64,000 nt of DNA from NCBI GenBank assembly GCA_030426385.1, contig JAUHYI010000006.1:1-64000 (forward strand), written 5' to 3'. Positions within the stretch are counted from its first letter, which is position 1, and every line of letters starts with the position of its first letter. The DNA comes from Phycisphaerae bacterium. Its GTDB lineage: Bacteria; Planctomycetota; Phycisphaerae; Phycisphaerales; Phycisphaeraceae. This document shows, piece after piece, positions 25,013-33,827 of this stretch. The position numbers were made by a program, and so were the translations under genes. The notes under the pieces are model-generated. The model was not told where the DNA came from and did not search any database. It saw nothing but the letters and a program-made list of their open reading frames with translations.

Positions 25013-25612
25013 ATGGCAGGTTTAGGCATTGGTTTAATCGTGTTGATCGTCATCGTTATCGCGGTGGTGTTCTGGGCCATCGGAATTTATAACCGGTTGG
25101 TCTCGCTGCGCGAACGCGTAAAAAACAGTTGGGCCCAGATTGATGTGCAACTCAAACGCCGATACGACTTGATCCCCAATCTGGTTGAGACGGCCAAGGG
25201 TTACATGTCGCACGAAAAGGAAACACTCGAAGCCGTGATTCAGGCACGGGCCTCGGCGACGTCAGCCCAGATCAATGTCAGTGGCGATCCGACAAACCTG
25301 AAAGCGATGAGCGAATTGGCTGGTGCCGAAGGCATGTTGCAGTCGGCATTGGGGCGTTTGTTGGCTGTGTCGGAAAATTATCCTGAACTCAAAGCCAATG
25401 AAAATATGTTGGCATTGCAAGAGGAACTGACGAGCACGGAAAACAAAGTTTCGTTTGCGCGCCAAGCGTATAACGACGCGGGCAATAATTACAACACGTA
25501 CAAACAGCAGTTCCCGCCGGTGATTTTTGCAGGCATGTTTAACTTCCAGGATGCGGATTATTTCGAAGTCAAGGAACCCGAACAGCGCGAAGCCCCGCAG
25601 GTTTCGTTTTAG
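25013..25612 (+). CDS. lemA: LemA family protein
   Basis: A 199-residue protein with one N-terminal membrane helix (I-G-L-I-V-L-I-V-I-V-I-A-V-V-F-W) followed by the LemA signature I-Y-N-R-L-V-S-L-R-E-R-V-K-N-S-W-A-Q-I-D-V and L-K-R-R-Y-D-L-I-P-N-L-V-E. The rest is helical and faces the periplasm. The biochemical role of LemA is unresolved. It is commonly encoded next to TPM-domain proteins and HtpX-like proteases, exactly as here, suggesting shared work in membrane-protein quality control. A GGAG ribosome site lies 7 nt before the ATG. Confidence 0.9.
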   Translation: MAGLGIGLIVLIVIVIAVVFWAIGIYNRLVSLRERVKNSWAQIDVQLKRRYDLIPNLVETAKGYMSHEKETLEAVIQARASATSAQINVSGDPTNLKAMSELAGAEGMLQSALGRLLAVSENYPELKANENMLALQEELTSTENKVSFARQAYNDAGNNYNTYKQQFPPVIFAGMFNFQDADYFEVKEPEQREAPQVSF

Positions 25613-25687
25613 TGGGATTGGTATGGGAAGTGTGTCTATGTGTATGGGAACCTGTGTGTGGGTGGCGGCTAGGGGGTAGGGTGCGCG

Positions 25688-27772
25688 ATGGATTTTTTTG
25701 AGCATCAGGAAAAAGCGCGACGGCAATCAAAACGATTGGTGCTGTTGTTTGTGTTGGCTGTGATTGCAATTGTCGCTTCGATTTATTTTTTGATGATCCT
25801 GGCGTTTTTGTTGTCTGGTGCTGAAGCTAGTACAGGTAGTGCTCATCCTGAGCTGCGGCATTTAAAGTTACTGGGGATTGTGTCGGTATCGGTGTTGACC
25901 GTGGTCGGTTTGGGTTCGCTATACAAAATGACCGAATTGCGTGGCGGGGGACGCGTGGTGGCTGAGGCGTTGGGTGGACGGTTGATCAGTGGCGATGCGA
26001 CCGATGCCGGTGAACGGCGAGTGTTGAATGTGGTGGAGGAGATGGCCATCGCGTCGGGCGTGCCGGTGCCTGCGGTTTACATGATGGACAAAGAGGGTGG
26101 AATCAATGCGTTTGCAGCAGGGTTCGATCCCACCGATGCAGTGGTCGGAGTCACGCGGGGCACGGTGAAGCATTTGTCACGCGATGAATTGCAAGGCGTG
26201 ATTGCCCACGAGTTCAGTCATATTCTCAACGGCGACATGCGGCTGAACATTCGTTTGATCGGATTGATTCATGGCATTCTGGTAATCGGTTTGGTTGGGG
26301 GCACGGTGTTGCGGTCGTTGCGGTTTACGGGGATGAGTAGCAGGCGACGATCAAGTAACAATAATGGTGGGGATGGAAGAATAGTCGTTGTGATGCTGGT
26401 GGTCGGATTGGGTTTGTTGGTGATCGGATACGTGGGCACATTTTTTGGCAACCTGATCAAGTCCGCGGTATCGCGACAACGAGAATATTTGGCCGACGCA
26501 TCAGCGGTGCAGTTCACGCGTAACCCGGAAGGCATCGCGGGAGCGCTGAAAAAAATCGGCGGGCTATCGTTCGGCTCCACCATGGGTCACCCGCATGCGC
26601 CGGAGATGAGTCATCTGTTTTTTGGCGAGGGTGTGACGTCATTGTTTGGCGGAATATTTGCCACGCATCCACCATTGGTCGAACGCATCACCCGAATCGA
26701 TCCGCATTTTGATGGCAAGATGGCAGAGATTGAAGCGGAAGTGCATGTCGATGAAACGACAACGTACGAGCAACTGGTCGAAGCGCGACGAGCCCAGCAA
26801 CACGCAGGAATAGCAGGCCTGTCAGGCGGCTCGAGCGACGGAACATTTGGGTTGGGTCGTGATGCGAGCGACGCGCTCTATGCCGCGGCGCTGCCGGGTT
26901 TGGCGCAGGCTCACGTTCGCAAGGGCAACTCAGGGGTAAAAATTCAGAGCACCGCGATCCGCTCGGCCGTCGATGAAATCGGCGCATTGACGCGAGCGCA
27001 TGTGGATTACACGCATGAACTTTTGGAGTCGATGCCCAACGCATTGCGCGGCGCGGCGCACGAACCATTCGGTGCGCGGGCGCTGATTTTTGGGTTGATG
27101 CTCGATGCTGACCCAGAGCTTCGCGCAACACAGATTGCACGATTGCGTGAGAAGACCGATGCCCAGACGTTTGCGACGTTCGAGCGTTTGGTGCCGATGT
27201 TTGAGCGGTTGGATATGCGGGCGCGATTGCCATTGATTGATTTAGCCATCCCCGCGTTACGCCGGATGTCGCCGGGGCAATACCAGCGGTTCACAAAAAT
27301 CCTGGACGCGATGATGCGCGACGATGGCCAACTGGATCAGTTTGAATGGGTGATGCGGCACATTTTGATGCGGCACCTGAGCGTGCATTTTTCCAAGCGT
27401 GCATCCCAAGGCAGCCAACACTACAGTTTGAAACCAGTGGCTGATGATGTCGCGATATTGTTGTCAGGATTGGCGTGGTTGGGCATGCCAGACCATGCGG
27501 CCCCAGCGTTTGCAGCCGCCGCGTCACGATTGCCTGATATCACGATCGCGTTGCAGCCACGCGAAGCCGTGCGCTTGCTGATGATGGACGGTGCGCTGAA
27601 AAAACTGATCGATTTGAAGCCACGCCAGAAACGGGATGTGGTTCGAGCATGCGCAGTGTGCATCGCGTTTGATCACGAGATTACCGTGGCGGAAGGCGAA
27701 TTAATGCGAGCGATTTGCGATGCGATGGGCGTACCGATGCCGCCGTTGTTGCCGGGACAGGCGTTGGTTTAG
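25688..27772 (+). CDS. M48-family membrane metallopeptidase (HtpX-like) with C-terminal extra domain
   Basis: A 694-residue protein. Two N-terminal transmembrane helices (about 20-45 and 58-78), then the peptidase with zinc motif V-I-A-H-E-F-S-H-I-L-N-G-D (H-E-x-x-H near 174-178), two more membrane helices (about 190-210 and 235-260) and the third zinc ligand in R-E-Y-L-A-D-A-S-A-V. These match HtpX-type proteases that degrade damaged membrane proteins. The HtpX-like part ends near residue 350; the remaining 340 residues are soluble, helical and Arg/Leu/Ala-rich, with no recognised family. The last stretch resembles a helical tellurite-resistance TerB-like bundle (D-H-E-I-T-V-A-E-G-E-L-M-R-A-I-C-D-A-M-G), which is inference. 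It follows lemA by 75 nt. Confidence 0.85.
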   Translation: MDFFEHQEKARRQSKRLVLLFVLAVIAIVASIYFLMILAFLLSGAEASTGSAHPELRHLKLLGIVSVSVLTVVGLGSLYKMTELRGGGRVVAEALGGRLISGDATDAGERRVLNVVEEMAIASGVPVPAVYMMDKEGGINAFAAGFDPTDAVVGVTRGTVKHLSRDELQGVIAHEFSHILNGDMRLNIRLIGLIHGILVIGLVGGTVLRSLRFTGMSSRRRSSNNNGGDGRIVVVMLVVGLGLLVIGYVGTFFGNLIKSAVSRQREYLADASAVQFTRNPEGIAGALKKIGGLSFGSTMGHPHAPEMSHLFFGEGVTSLFGGIFATHPPLVERITRIDPHFDGKMAEIEAEVHVDETTTYEQLVEARRAQQHAGIAGLSGGSSDGTFGLGRDASDALYAAALPGLAQAHVRKGNSGVKIQSTAIRSAVDEIGALTRAHVDYTHELLESMPNALRGAAHEPFGARALIFGLMLDADPELRATQIARLREKTDAQTFATFERLVPMFERLDMRARLPLIDLAIPALRRMSPGQYQRFTKILDAMMRDDGQLDQFEWVMRHILMRHLSVHFSKRASQGSQHYSLKPVADDVAILLSGLAWLGMPDHAAPAFAAAASRLPDITIALQPREAVRLLMMDGALKKLIDLKPRQKRDVVRACAVCIAFDHEITVAEGELMRAICDAMGVPMPPLLPGQALV

Positions 27773-27926
27773 TTAAAAGTGGTAAGTTAAAAGTTAAAAG
27801 TGGCAAGTTAAAAGTTGGGTAAGCGCTGCGGGTTAATGTGCGTGTGTGGGTGGGTTGTGTGCGTGGGGGGGGAGGGGGGCAATCCTAGCCGCCGACTGGC
27901 AGTCGGCGCGTCCAACGGATGTGTAA

Positions 27927-27968
27927 CCATGGCAAAATACGGGACGCTGCGCGTCTCCCGCTAAACGT
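27927..27968 (+). repeat. Dispersed 42-nt repeat, copy 2
   Basis: Same sequence and orientation as 1695-1736 apart from about three positions. It directly abuts the family B element that begins at 27972. Confidence 0.6.
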
Positions 27969-27971
27969 GTG

Positions 27972-28117
27972 ATACCCATCCCATTAAAACTCGCGCGTTA
28001 GCCGCCGCCTTTATGGCGGCGCGATGTCCTGAGTTTGACGCACGTTTCGCGCCGCCGTAAAGGCGGCGGCTAACTATAAAATGAAATTCACACGCGTGTA
28101 TTTTTCGGGATTGACAT
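27972..28117 (+). repeat. Family B palindromic repeat, copy 2
   Basis: Begins ATACCCATCCCATTAAAACT and ends with a degenerate GGGATTGACAT. Inner arms GTTAGCCGCCGCCTTTATGG and its inverse flank about 35 nt. An ACACGCGTGT palindrome lies near the right end. Confidence 0.75.
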
Positions 28118-28219
28118 GATTGGTAGGTCGGGATGCGCTGGGCCAAGCCGGTCATAGGGTGTTGGCTATTTACGACATGCTTTCGAACAGCTTATGAGGC
28201 GAAAAAATCGCAAAACTTT

Positions 28220-28900
28220 CTAGTCGATGACGATCAGGGCGTCGGGCAGTTCGTTGATGTCATCGTCAGCACGCGGCAATGGCGTGGCGAGGTGAGTGCC
28301 GATGTTTTCGATCAGATCGCACAAGGTGTTGATGGGTTCGTTTTTACCCATGCCTGCGGTGAGCGTTTGACACCACTGGTCGAGCGTGGCCTGATCGATC
28401 GCATGCATGACATTTTCATCGGCCAGCAGCACCGCCCTGCGTTCATACAGCGACAAGTAAATCAGCAGCGCTGATGAAGTCTGCGTGTGGTGAGCGTTCG
28501 CATCGAAAAAAGCAGCACGAGCAGCACGATCCACATCGTCACGCATTTGGCGTTGTGGCGTGAACAATCGACGCAGGGGCCAACATTGTGTGGCAAGGAC
28601 GATGCCGACAATGAACGCAATGGTCGCCCCGATGGCCATCCATAAAAGTTTGAATCCCCATTCGAACCCTGCCCAACTCCCCGCTGCGTGATCACGCATG
28701 GGCAGCAACACCGCCAGCGTAAGCACAACGATCAAGGCCAGCCAGAACCCGATCATATCCTCCGCGCGATCGTATCGGCCAGATGATGTAGCCACGACCG
28801 GCAGAATCTCCGCGGATGTTTTGGACTCAGCTTCCTGCACCGATTCGTTCACACTGCGGCGCTGGTTGTCGTCGAAAATTTTAGAGGCAGTTTGCGGCAT
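28220..28900 (-). CDS. TPM-domain membrane protein
   Basis: A 226-residue protein. The N-terminal cytoplasmic part starts with a TPM-like pattern (F-D-D-N-Q-R-R-S-V-N-E-S-V-Q-E-A-E-S-K-T-S-A-E-I-L-P-V-V), then two transmembrane helices (about 48-68 and 85-108), then a second soluble section with Y-L-S-L-Y-E-R-R-A-V-L-L-A-D and a long helix, which completes a split TPM fold. TPM domains (TLP18.3/Psb32/MOLO-1) occur in photosystem-repair and receptor-assembly proteins. Bacterial split TPM proteins sit beside a second TPM protein and lemA, as here. The molecular function is unknown. It is probably co-transcribed with the upstream TPM gene at 29088-29912. Confidence 0.75.
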   Translation of the reverse strand: MPQTASKIFDDNQRRSVNESVQEAESKTSAEILPVVATSSGRYDRAEDMIGFWLALIVVLTLAVLLPMRDHAAGSWAGFEWGFKLLWMAIGATIAFIVGIVLATQCWPLRRLFTPQRQMRDDVDRAARAAFFDANAHHTQTSSALLIYLSLYERRAVLLADENVMHAIDQATLDQWCQTLTAGMGKNEPINTLCDLIENIGTHLATPLPRADDDINELPDALIVID

Positions 28901-29087
28901 GATGAGTTTAAGGTGTTGAGTTTTCCCAGACGAGGTTTGATGATTGATGTTGTCAAAGTCCCAGTGGTGTGGTCGTCATAAAAAAAGTGCGACAAGCCGT
29001 GCAAAAAGAAACCGAAGGTATGTAGCAATGCGAGGCAATACGAGGCAATACGAGGGAATGCGGAGGGAATGTGGGGGGGGTGGGGGG

Positions 29088-29912
29088 TTACCATGAGCCG
29101 GTTGCGCCGCCGCCGCTGGATAAGTTGCCTGCGTTGGTTTGCGTGACGTTGGCATTGTTTGTGCTCGAGGCATTTTTCGATGAGCCTGTGATCGCGATGT
29201 ACAGCAGGTAGCCAAGGAATCCGAAAACTGCGCCCCACATGAGCGTAGCCCAGCCGTTGCCGCCGCGTCGATAGATTGAGACGACGGTGAACGCAACCAG
29301 GGCAACAGCGATGCCCAGGAAAACCCAGGTGCGTGTGGCGATTGGTTTTTTAGGAATGGGTTGATCGCGTGCCATGGCATTGAGCGCGAGCACGCCGGTC
29401 TTGATGCCGTCCGCAAAATGACCATCACGAAATTTTGGCGTGATGAGATCATCAATGATGCGTTTGGCATCCTGAATATGTTTGTGTTCCCAACCTGCAC
29501 CGAGTTCGATGCGCATCTGCCGATCGTTGGCGCTGATGAGCAGAAGGATGCCGGTGTGCCAGGGCGTGGTGTTGATTTTTGCCCAGCCGGTTTGCCATTG
29601 ATCGAACAGCACCCGCGCGAATGTTTCGATGCGCATGTCGCGGTCAGCCTGATCGGTGTGATCTGCCATGGCGTTGATGGTGACGACCATCAAGGGGGTT
29701 TGCTGGTCAGCCAGGAGCGTCTGGGCGATGGTCTGGATCTGCTGCTCGTCCGTGGGTTCGAGTAGCTGGGCCAGGTCGACCACGTACTGATCGGTCGGCG
29801 GCTGATTGATCGCCAATTCCTGGCCATGTGCGTTTCGAGCGGGTCCGATTGTGGCGATTGTGAGGGCTGCCATCGCGAGCCAAGTGAAGGAGATGTGTGG
29901 TAACTGTTTCAC
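29088..29912 (-). CDS. Exported TPM-domain protein
   Basis: A 274-residue protein. The GTG at 29912 is used because it yields a normal signal peptide (K-Q-L...hydrophobic...A-R-N-A-H-G); the frame extends to a TTG at 29948. The mature domain (about 35-165) is a clear TPM domain: V-V-D-L-A-Q-L-L, L-M-V-V-T-I-N, G-I-L-L-L-I-S-A-N-D-R-Q-M-R-I-E-L-G-A-G-W-E and I-I-D-D-L-I-T-P-K-F-R-D-G. Two transmembrane helices follow (about 190-210, 220-240) and a Ser/Gly-rich tail ending G-A-T-G-S-W, the usual ending of this family. The periplasmic TPM domain is thought to help membrane-protein assembly or repair. It forms a set with lemA and the M48 protease. Confidence 0.82.
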   Translation of the reverse strand: MKQLPHISFTWLAMAALTIATIGPARNAHGQELAINQPPTDQYVVDLAQLLEPTDEQQIQTIAQTLLADQQTPLMVVTINAMADHTDQADRDMRIETFARVLFDQWQTGWAKINTTPWHTGILLLISANDRQMRIELGAGWEHKHIQDAKRIIDDLITPKFRDGHFADGIKTGVLALNAMARDQPIPKKPIATRTWVFLGIAVALVAFTVVSIYRRGGNGWATLMWGAVFGFLGYLLYIAITGSSKNASSTNNANVTQTNAGNLSSGGGATGSW

Positions 29913-29982
29913 AAATAGCAGGATACCGTGATTTTTCGGGCGCGCCAATAGGACGGCAATTGTTGAAATTTAATGAAAAGAT

Positions 29983-30011
29983 TTGCAAATTATTGGAACG
30001 TGGTGTATTTT
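29983..30011 (+). promoter_or_regulatory. Candidate promoter of the microcompartment operon
   Basis: TTGCAA (29983-29988), 17-nt spacer, TATTTT (30006-30011), about 170 nt before the pduL start. The leader holds small inverted repeats (CACTCGG/CCGAGTG types at about 30035-30068) that could bind the DeoR regulator encoded at the operon end or fold in the RNA. Weak evidence. Confidence 0.3.
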
Positions 30012-30182
30012 TCTGTTTCAGGGCCTGTACCCGTGACTCGAACGACACCCGAGTGGCGTCCGAGTGGTGCAGGTTTTCGGGCTTGATCTTCCGGGCGGAT
30101 TATTCCGCGAGGTACTCCCTGCTGAGTTTCGGGATTTCGGTTTTTGAATTTTGATTTGACCGCGTGTAATCAGGACAGCTTC

Positions 30183-30893
30183 ATGATCATGACGCCACCT
30201 ACGATCGATCGGCAACAAGTCGAACAACTGGTTCGCCAAGCATTGCTGAACAAAATGTCGCCATCAACGAGCGGTGGTGTTGCGACACAAACACGAGCTG
30301 GCGGATCAGGCGCGCAGCCGAATCCGTTGGTGGTGAATGTGTCTGCCCGACACGTGCACGTCACGCAAGCGCATCTGGAACAGTTGTTCGGACCGGGTGC
30401 CCAACTGTCGAAGTTGAAAGACCTGTATCAAGATGGCGAGTTTGCTTCGGAGCAACAGGTGAACTTGATCGGGCCCCGCAATCGAATGATTCCGGGCGTG
30501 CGCATTCTTGGGCCAACACGAAATTATACGCAGGTTGAATTGTCGTATACGGATGGCATTTTTCTGGGCGTGGATTTACCCGTGCGTATTAGTGGCAATC
30601 ACGAAGGTACGCCGGGTTGCGTGCTGGTCGGGCCGTATGGCGCGGTGAATTTGAACGAAGGTGTGATTCGTGCGGAACGGCACGTACACATGGGACCGGC
30701 AGACTTGGCCTATTTCGGCGTCAAGGACGGCGATAAGGTGAAGCTGCGAATTGATGGGCCTTGCGGACTGACGTTCGACAAGGTCACCGTGCGTGAGCAT
30801 CCGAAAGTCAAACTGGAAGTGCATATTGATACGGACGAAGGCAATGCATGTCATCTGCCGACGGCGACACGTATGGAATTAATTATTGAGTAA
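30183..30893 (+). CDS. pduL: Microcompartment phosphotransacylase PduL
   Basis: A 236-residue enzyme that exchanges CoA and phosphate on acyl groups, giving acyl-phosphate and recycling CoA inside the shell. The ATG at 30183 has AGGA upstream. An N-terminal amphipathic helix ([18 protein letters not shown]) followed by a Ser/Gly/Thr-rich linker is the classic encapsulation tag. The catalytic part has duplicated beta barrels with the two zinc motifs S-A-R-H-V-H-V and [12 protein letters not shown], plus V-N-L-I-G-P-R and V-R-I-L-G-P. It is the first gene of the operon, in front of the shell genes. Confidence 0.93.
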   Translation: MIMTPPTIDRQQVEQLVRQALLNKMSPSTSGGVATQTRAGGSGAQPNPLVVNVSARHVHVTQAHLEQLFGPGAQLSKLKDLYQDGEFASEQQVNLIGPRNRMIPGVRILGPTRNYTQVELSYTDGIFLGVDLPVRISGNHEGTPGCVLVGPYGAVNLNEGVIRAERHVHMGPADLAYFGVKDGDKVKLRIDGPCGLTFDKVTVREHPKVKLEVHIDTDEGNACHLPTATRMELIIE

Positions 30894-30990
30894 TGTCGAT
30901 GGAACACCATCGCATGCAATTGATAGCGTGACTGAATCACGCAACGACGAGACGAGATTCACAGGCAAAGTCAACACAAGGAAAATTATT

Positions 30991-31284
30991 ATGGCTAGCC
31001 AGGCAATTGGTATGGTTGAAACAAAAGGTTTGGTTTCGTTGATCGAAGCCAGCGACGCAATGCTCAAAGCAGCGAACGTCGACATGATCGGCTGGGACAA
31101 GGTCGGATCAGGCATGGTGACGGGCTTCGTGTCCGGCGATGTCGCGGCGGTGAAAGCAGCGGTTGATGCGGGTGCGGCAGCAGCAGGCAAAGTCGGCGAA
31201 GTGGTTGGCGTGCATGTCATCCCACGTCCGCATGACGAACTGGGCGTGATGATTCCTAAATCGAAAGCTCCCAGCAAAGGCTAA
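30991..31284 (+). CDS. Hexameric shell protein BMC-H (1)
   Basis: A 97-residue single-BMC-domain protein that tiles the flat facets of the shell. The ATG at 30991 (AAGGAAAA before it) gives [28 protein letters not shown], the standard first strand and helix. V-K-A-A-V-D-A-G follows, then V-I-P-R-P-H-D-E-L. The [11 protein letters not shown] segment contributes to the central pore. It has the longest C-terminal extension of the three BMC-H copies (K-S-K-A-P-S-K-G). It follows pduL by 97 nt. Confidence 0.94.
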   Translation: MASQAIGMVETKGLVSLIEASDAMLKAANVDMIGWDKVGSGMVTGFVSGDVAAVKAAVDAGAAAAGKVGEVVGVHVIPRPHDELGVMIPKSKAPSKG

Positions 31285-31433
31285 ATCTAAGGCATAGCTA
31301 AAGCCTTTAGAAAGCTAAGCCTTTAGTTTGGATCAAACGATTTGGGCCGACCCAGGCAGGGTCAGGTAGTCCTGAATATTAATTAGCGAAACGCAAGAAC
31401 AAATACACAGCATCCATTTTTGGAGATTTTCAG

Positions 31434-31694
31434 ATGAGCGCAATTGGCATGATTGAAACACGTGGGCAGACAAGTCTGGTTGAAGCAACCGACGCGATGC
31501 TCAAAGCGGCAGACGTGAAACTGGTGAAGTCGATTCCGATCGGCGGCGCGTATGTGACCGTGGTTGTCGAAGGCGATGTGGGTTCGGTGAAGGCTGCGGT
31601 TGACGCCGGTGCTGATGCCGCAGGTCGCGTGGGCGAACTGGTTGCCGCGCACGTAATCGCACGTCCGCATGATCAGTTGATCGGGAAATTTTGA
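31434..31694 (+). CDS. Hexameric shell protein BMC-H (2)
   Basis: An 86-residue BMC-H paralogue: [26 protein letters not shown]. The pore-side segment [11 protein letters not shown] differs from the other two copies, which have a D-K-V-G-S-G sequence there, so pore chemistry is likely to differ. GGAG ribosome site 9 nt before the ATG. The 149-nt gap before it contains CTAAGGC/GCCTTTAG elements that may form hairpins and tune relative expression of the shell genes. Confidence 0.94.
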   Translation: MSAIGMIETRGQTSLVEATDAMLKAADVKLVKSIPIGGAYVTVVVEGDVGSVKAAVDAGADAAGRVGELVAAHVIARPHDQLIGKF

Positions 31695-31801
31695 TCGCCT
31701 GAGATTTATTGATTGACAGCCCGTGAATGAATGGGGAGCCCGCATCATCAAATGTTGCGCGTTGCCCGACAAACGGCGTTGAATGTGAGTGGTTTTTGTT
31801 T

Positions 31802-32995
31802 ATGAAAATCCTGGTAGCCAATTTGGGATCCACCAGCTTCAAGTACAAGTTGTACGAGATGACTGGCGTGCGCGGCGAGGAAATCGTGCTGGCTGTCGGT
31901 GCGGCAGATCGTATTGGCGCCCAAGCCGGTGAGAGTTCCTGGGAAATTGAAGTGGACGGCAAAACGACCGAAGGGTCGTGCGGTTTGGCGGACCATGCGG
32001 CGGCCATCGCGTTACATACCGAGCAACTGATAAGTCACGGCGTGATTGAATCAGCCGAAGCAATCGAAGCGATCGGTTTCAAGGCGGTTCATGGTGGACC
32101 GATCAGCGGCGCGGTGGTTGTTGATGATCAAGTGTTGGCAACCATGGAAGATTTTTCCGACGTGGCTCCGGCACATAACCCGCCGTACATTGCCGCGATG
32201 AAATCGTTTGGCGAAAAATTGCCAGGCGTGCCACAGGTTGCGGCGTTTGAAACGGCGTTCCATCAAACGATCCCGGAAAGCCGACGGGTGTATGCGATTC
32301 CGTTCGAATGGACGGAAAAAGGCGTGAAAAAATATGGTTTTCACGGCGCGTCGCATCGATACATTGCCACACGCATGGGCGAGATTGCGCCGGATCAAAA
32401 GCGCGTGATCAGTTTGCATCTAGGCGGGTCGTGCAGCATCTGTGCGATCGAAGATGGCAAGAGTGTGGCCAACAGTTTTGGCATGACCGCGCAATCGGGC
32501 GTGTTTCATAACAATCGCGTGGGTGATTTTGATGCCTTTGCGTTGTTGAAAATTTTGCCGATGTGCGATGGCAATTTAGAACTGGCATTCAAGCGGTTGG
32601 GCAAAGAAGGCGGGCTGTTGGGCATCAGTGGCGTGAGTGCTGATTTACGTGATGTGAAGCAGGCAGCCAGTGAAGGCAACGCACGGGCGAAGCTGGCCGT
32701 GGATGCGTTTATCGAAACGTGTCGACATTACGTCGGCGCCTATCTGGCGGTGCTGGGTGGTGCTGATGCGATTGTGTTTACCGGCGGCATCGGGCAATAC
32801 AACGCGGACCTGCGAGAGGCGATTTGCGATCGCCTGGGTTTTGCCGGGATTGAGATTGATCGTGACAAGAACAGTCAAGCTCCGGGGAAAGCAGAATCGA
32901 ATATCGAATCGAGTGCGAGTCAAACCTCGATTCGCGTTTTACCTACTAATGAAGAACTAATCGTGGGGCGTCAGACGTATGACGCGTTGCACTAG
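31802..32995 (+). CDS. ackA: Acetate/propionate kinase
   Basis: A 397-residue ASKHA-fold kinase. The ATG at 31802 gives [18 protein letters not shown], the acetate kinase N-terminal motif. [10 protein letters not shown] holds the catalytic region, L-H-L-G-G-S-C-S-I the phosphate loop and F-T-G-G-I-G-Q-Y-N the adenosine site. It converts the acyl-phosphate made by PduL to free acid with ATP formation, so it supplies the energy yield of the pathway. It lacks an obvious encapsulation tag and probably works outside the shell. It lies between BMC-H 2 and BMC-H 3. Confidence 0.9.
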   Translation: MKILVANLGSTSFKYKLYEMTGVRGEEIVLAVGAADRIGAQAGESSWEIEVDGKTTEGSCGLADHAAAIALHTEQLISHGVIESAEAIEAIGFKAVHGGPISGAVVVDDQVLATMEDFSDVAPAHNPPYIAAMKSFGEKLPGVPQVAAFETAFHQTIPESRRVYAIPFEWTEKGVKKYGFHGASHRYIATRMGEIAPDQKRVISLHLGGSCSICAIEDGKSVANSFGMTAQSGVFHNNRVGDFDAFALLKILPMCDGNLELAFKRLGKEGGLLGISGVSADLRDVKQAASEGNARAKLAVDAFIETCRHYVGAYLAVLGGADAIVFTGGIGQYNADLREAICDRLGFAGIEIDRDKNSQAPGKAESNIESSASQTSIRVLPTNEELIVGRQTYDALH

Positions 32996-33021
32996 GCGTT
33001 ACTAATTTTGGAGAAGCCACC

Positions 33022-33285
33022 ATGGCTCAACAAGCAATTGGAATGATCGAAACCAAGGGTCTGATCGCGGCAGTCGAAGCGCTCGACGCAGCGCTCAAAG
33101 CAGCGAACGTAACATTCAAGCGACAAGACAAAGTCGGCAGTGGCTATGTGGCTGTGTCGATTGAAGGCGATGTCGCAGCGGTCAAAGCCGCGGTTGATGC
33201 AGGTGCGGATGCCGCTCGACGAGTGGGCGAAGTGCTCAGCGTGCATGTGATCGCACGACCCCATGAAGACGTTGCAAAACTGTAA
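33022..33285 (+). CDS. Hexameric shell protein BMC-H (3)
   Basis: An 87-residue [56 protein letters not shown]. It is closer to copy 1 (30991) in the pore region. GGAG lies 8-11 nt before the ATG and the gene starts 26 nt after ackA. Three BMC-H genes and no tandem-domain BMC-T gene are present in the operon. Confidence 0.94.
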   Translation: MAQQAIGMIETKGLIAAVEALDAALKAANVTFKRQDKVGSGYVAVSIEGDVAAVKAAVDAGADAARRVGEVLSVHVIARPHEDVAKL

Positions 33286-33396
33286 AGCGTCAATGAGTCG
33301 TAGCATGCGTGTGTGATGACACCTCGGCATGCCACGATCATGATTGCGTTTTGCGTCAGTGTTGCGTCAGAAGCCAACCTATCCCAGGAACCGTTC

Positions 33397-33726
33397 ATGT
33401 TTTTAGCGCGCGTCAAAGGTCATGTTGTGGCGACGGCCAAGGATCCAGCGATCCGAGGGTTTAAGCTGCTGATCGTCGAGCCGTTGAAAGTTGATTACGA
33501 ATTAACTGAAACGGCGGGCGGTCCAATGCCGACCAAGGGACAGTTCGAAGTGACTGGCCGAGCGATCGTGGCGATGGACCTGATCGGTGCGGGCGAAGGC
33601 CAACTGGTTTTAATCGTGCAAGGCAGTAGTGCGCGGTTGGCCGAGGGCCTGGGCAAAACACCGACGGACGCAGCGATTATCGGGATCGTCGACGAGGCCG
33701 TCGTGGGTGGCAATCGAATTGAGTAA
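33397..33726 (+). CDS. Pentameric vertex protein BMC-P (1)
   Basis: A 109-residue EutN/CcmL-family protein capping the shell vertices. The ATG at 33397 gives M-F-L-A-R-V-K-G-H-V-V-A-T-A-K-D-P-A-I-R-G-F-K-L-L-I-V-E-P-L, the typical start. I-V-A-M-D-L-I-G-A-G-E-G-Q-L-V-L-I-V-Q-G-S-S-A-R and I-I-G-I-V-D-E-A complete the barrel. The frame is open 28 codons upstream without a start signal. It is the best conserved of the three BMC-P copies. Confidence 0.93.
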   Translation: MFLARVKGHVVATAKDPAIRGFKLLIVEPLKVDYELTETAGGPMPTKGQFEVTGRAIVAMDLIGAGEGQLVLIVQGSSARLAEGLGKTPTDAAIIGIVDEAVVGGNRIE

Positions 33727-33827
33727 TGGGTCAGGGTCGGTGTGATGTCAGACGGGGTGATCGCAAAATCAACGTCAAACAAAAACGTCTAGAACGTCCA
33801 AAACGTCCAGGAAGTAAAGAGACTGAT

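Larger units (their letters stand above)
27773..28219. other. Intergenic region with short tandem and palindromic repeats
   Basis: No gene. It contains a short tandem array of AGTTAAAAGT units (about 27772-27820), a G-run patch (27862-27880), a perfect GCCGACT/AGTCGGC hairpin (about 27890-27908), the second 42-nt dispersed repeat and a family B repeat. Confidence 0.6.

Noticed and set aside
27772-27825. CRISPR-like short repeats (AGTTAAAAGT units)
   Set aside because: The units are about 10-15 nt, adjacent and without unique spacers, so this is a simple tandem repeat. No CRISPR array was found in the window.
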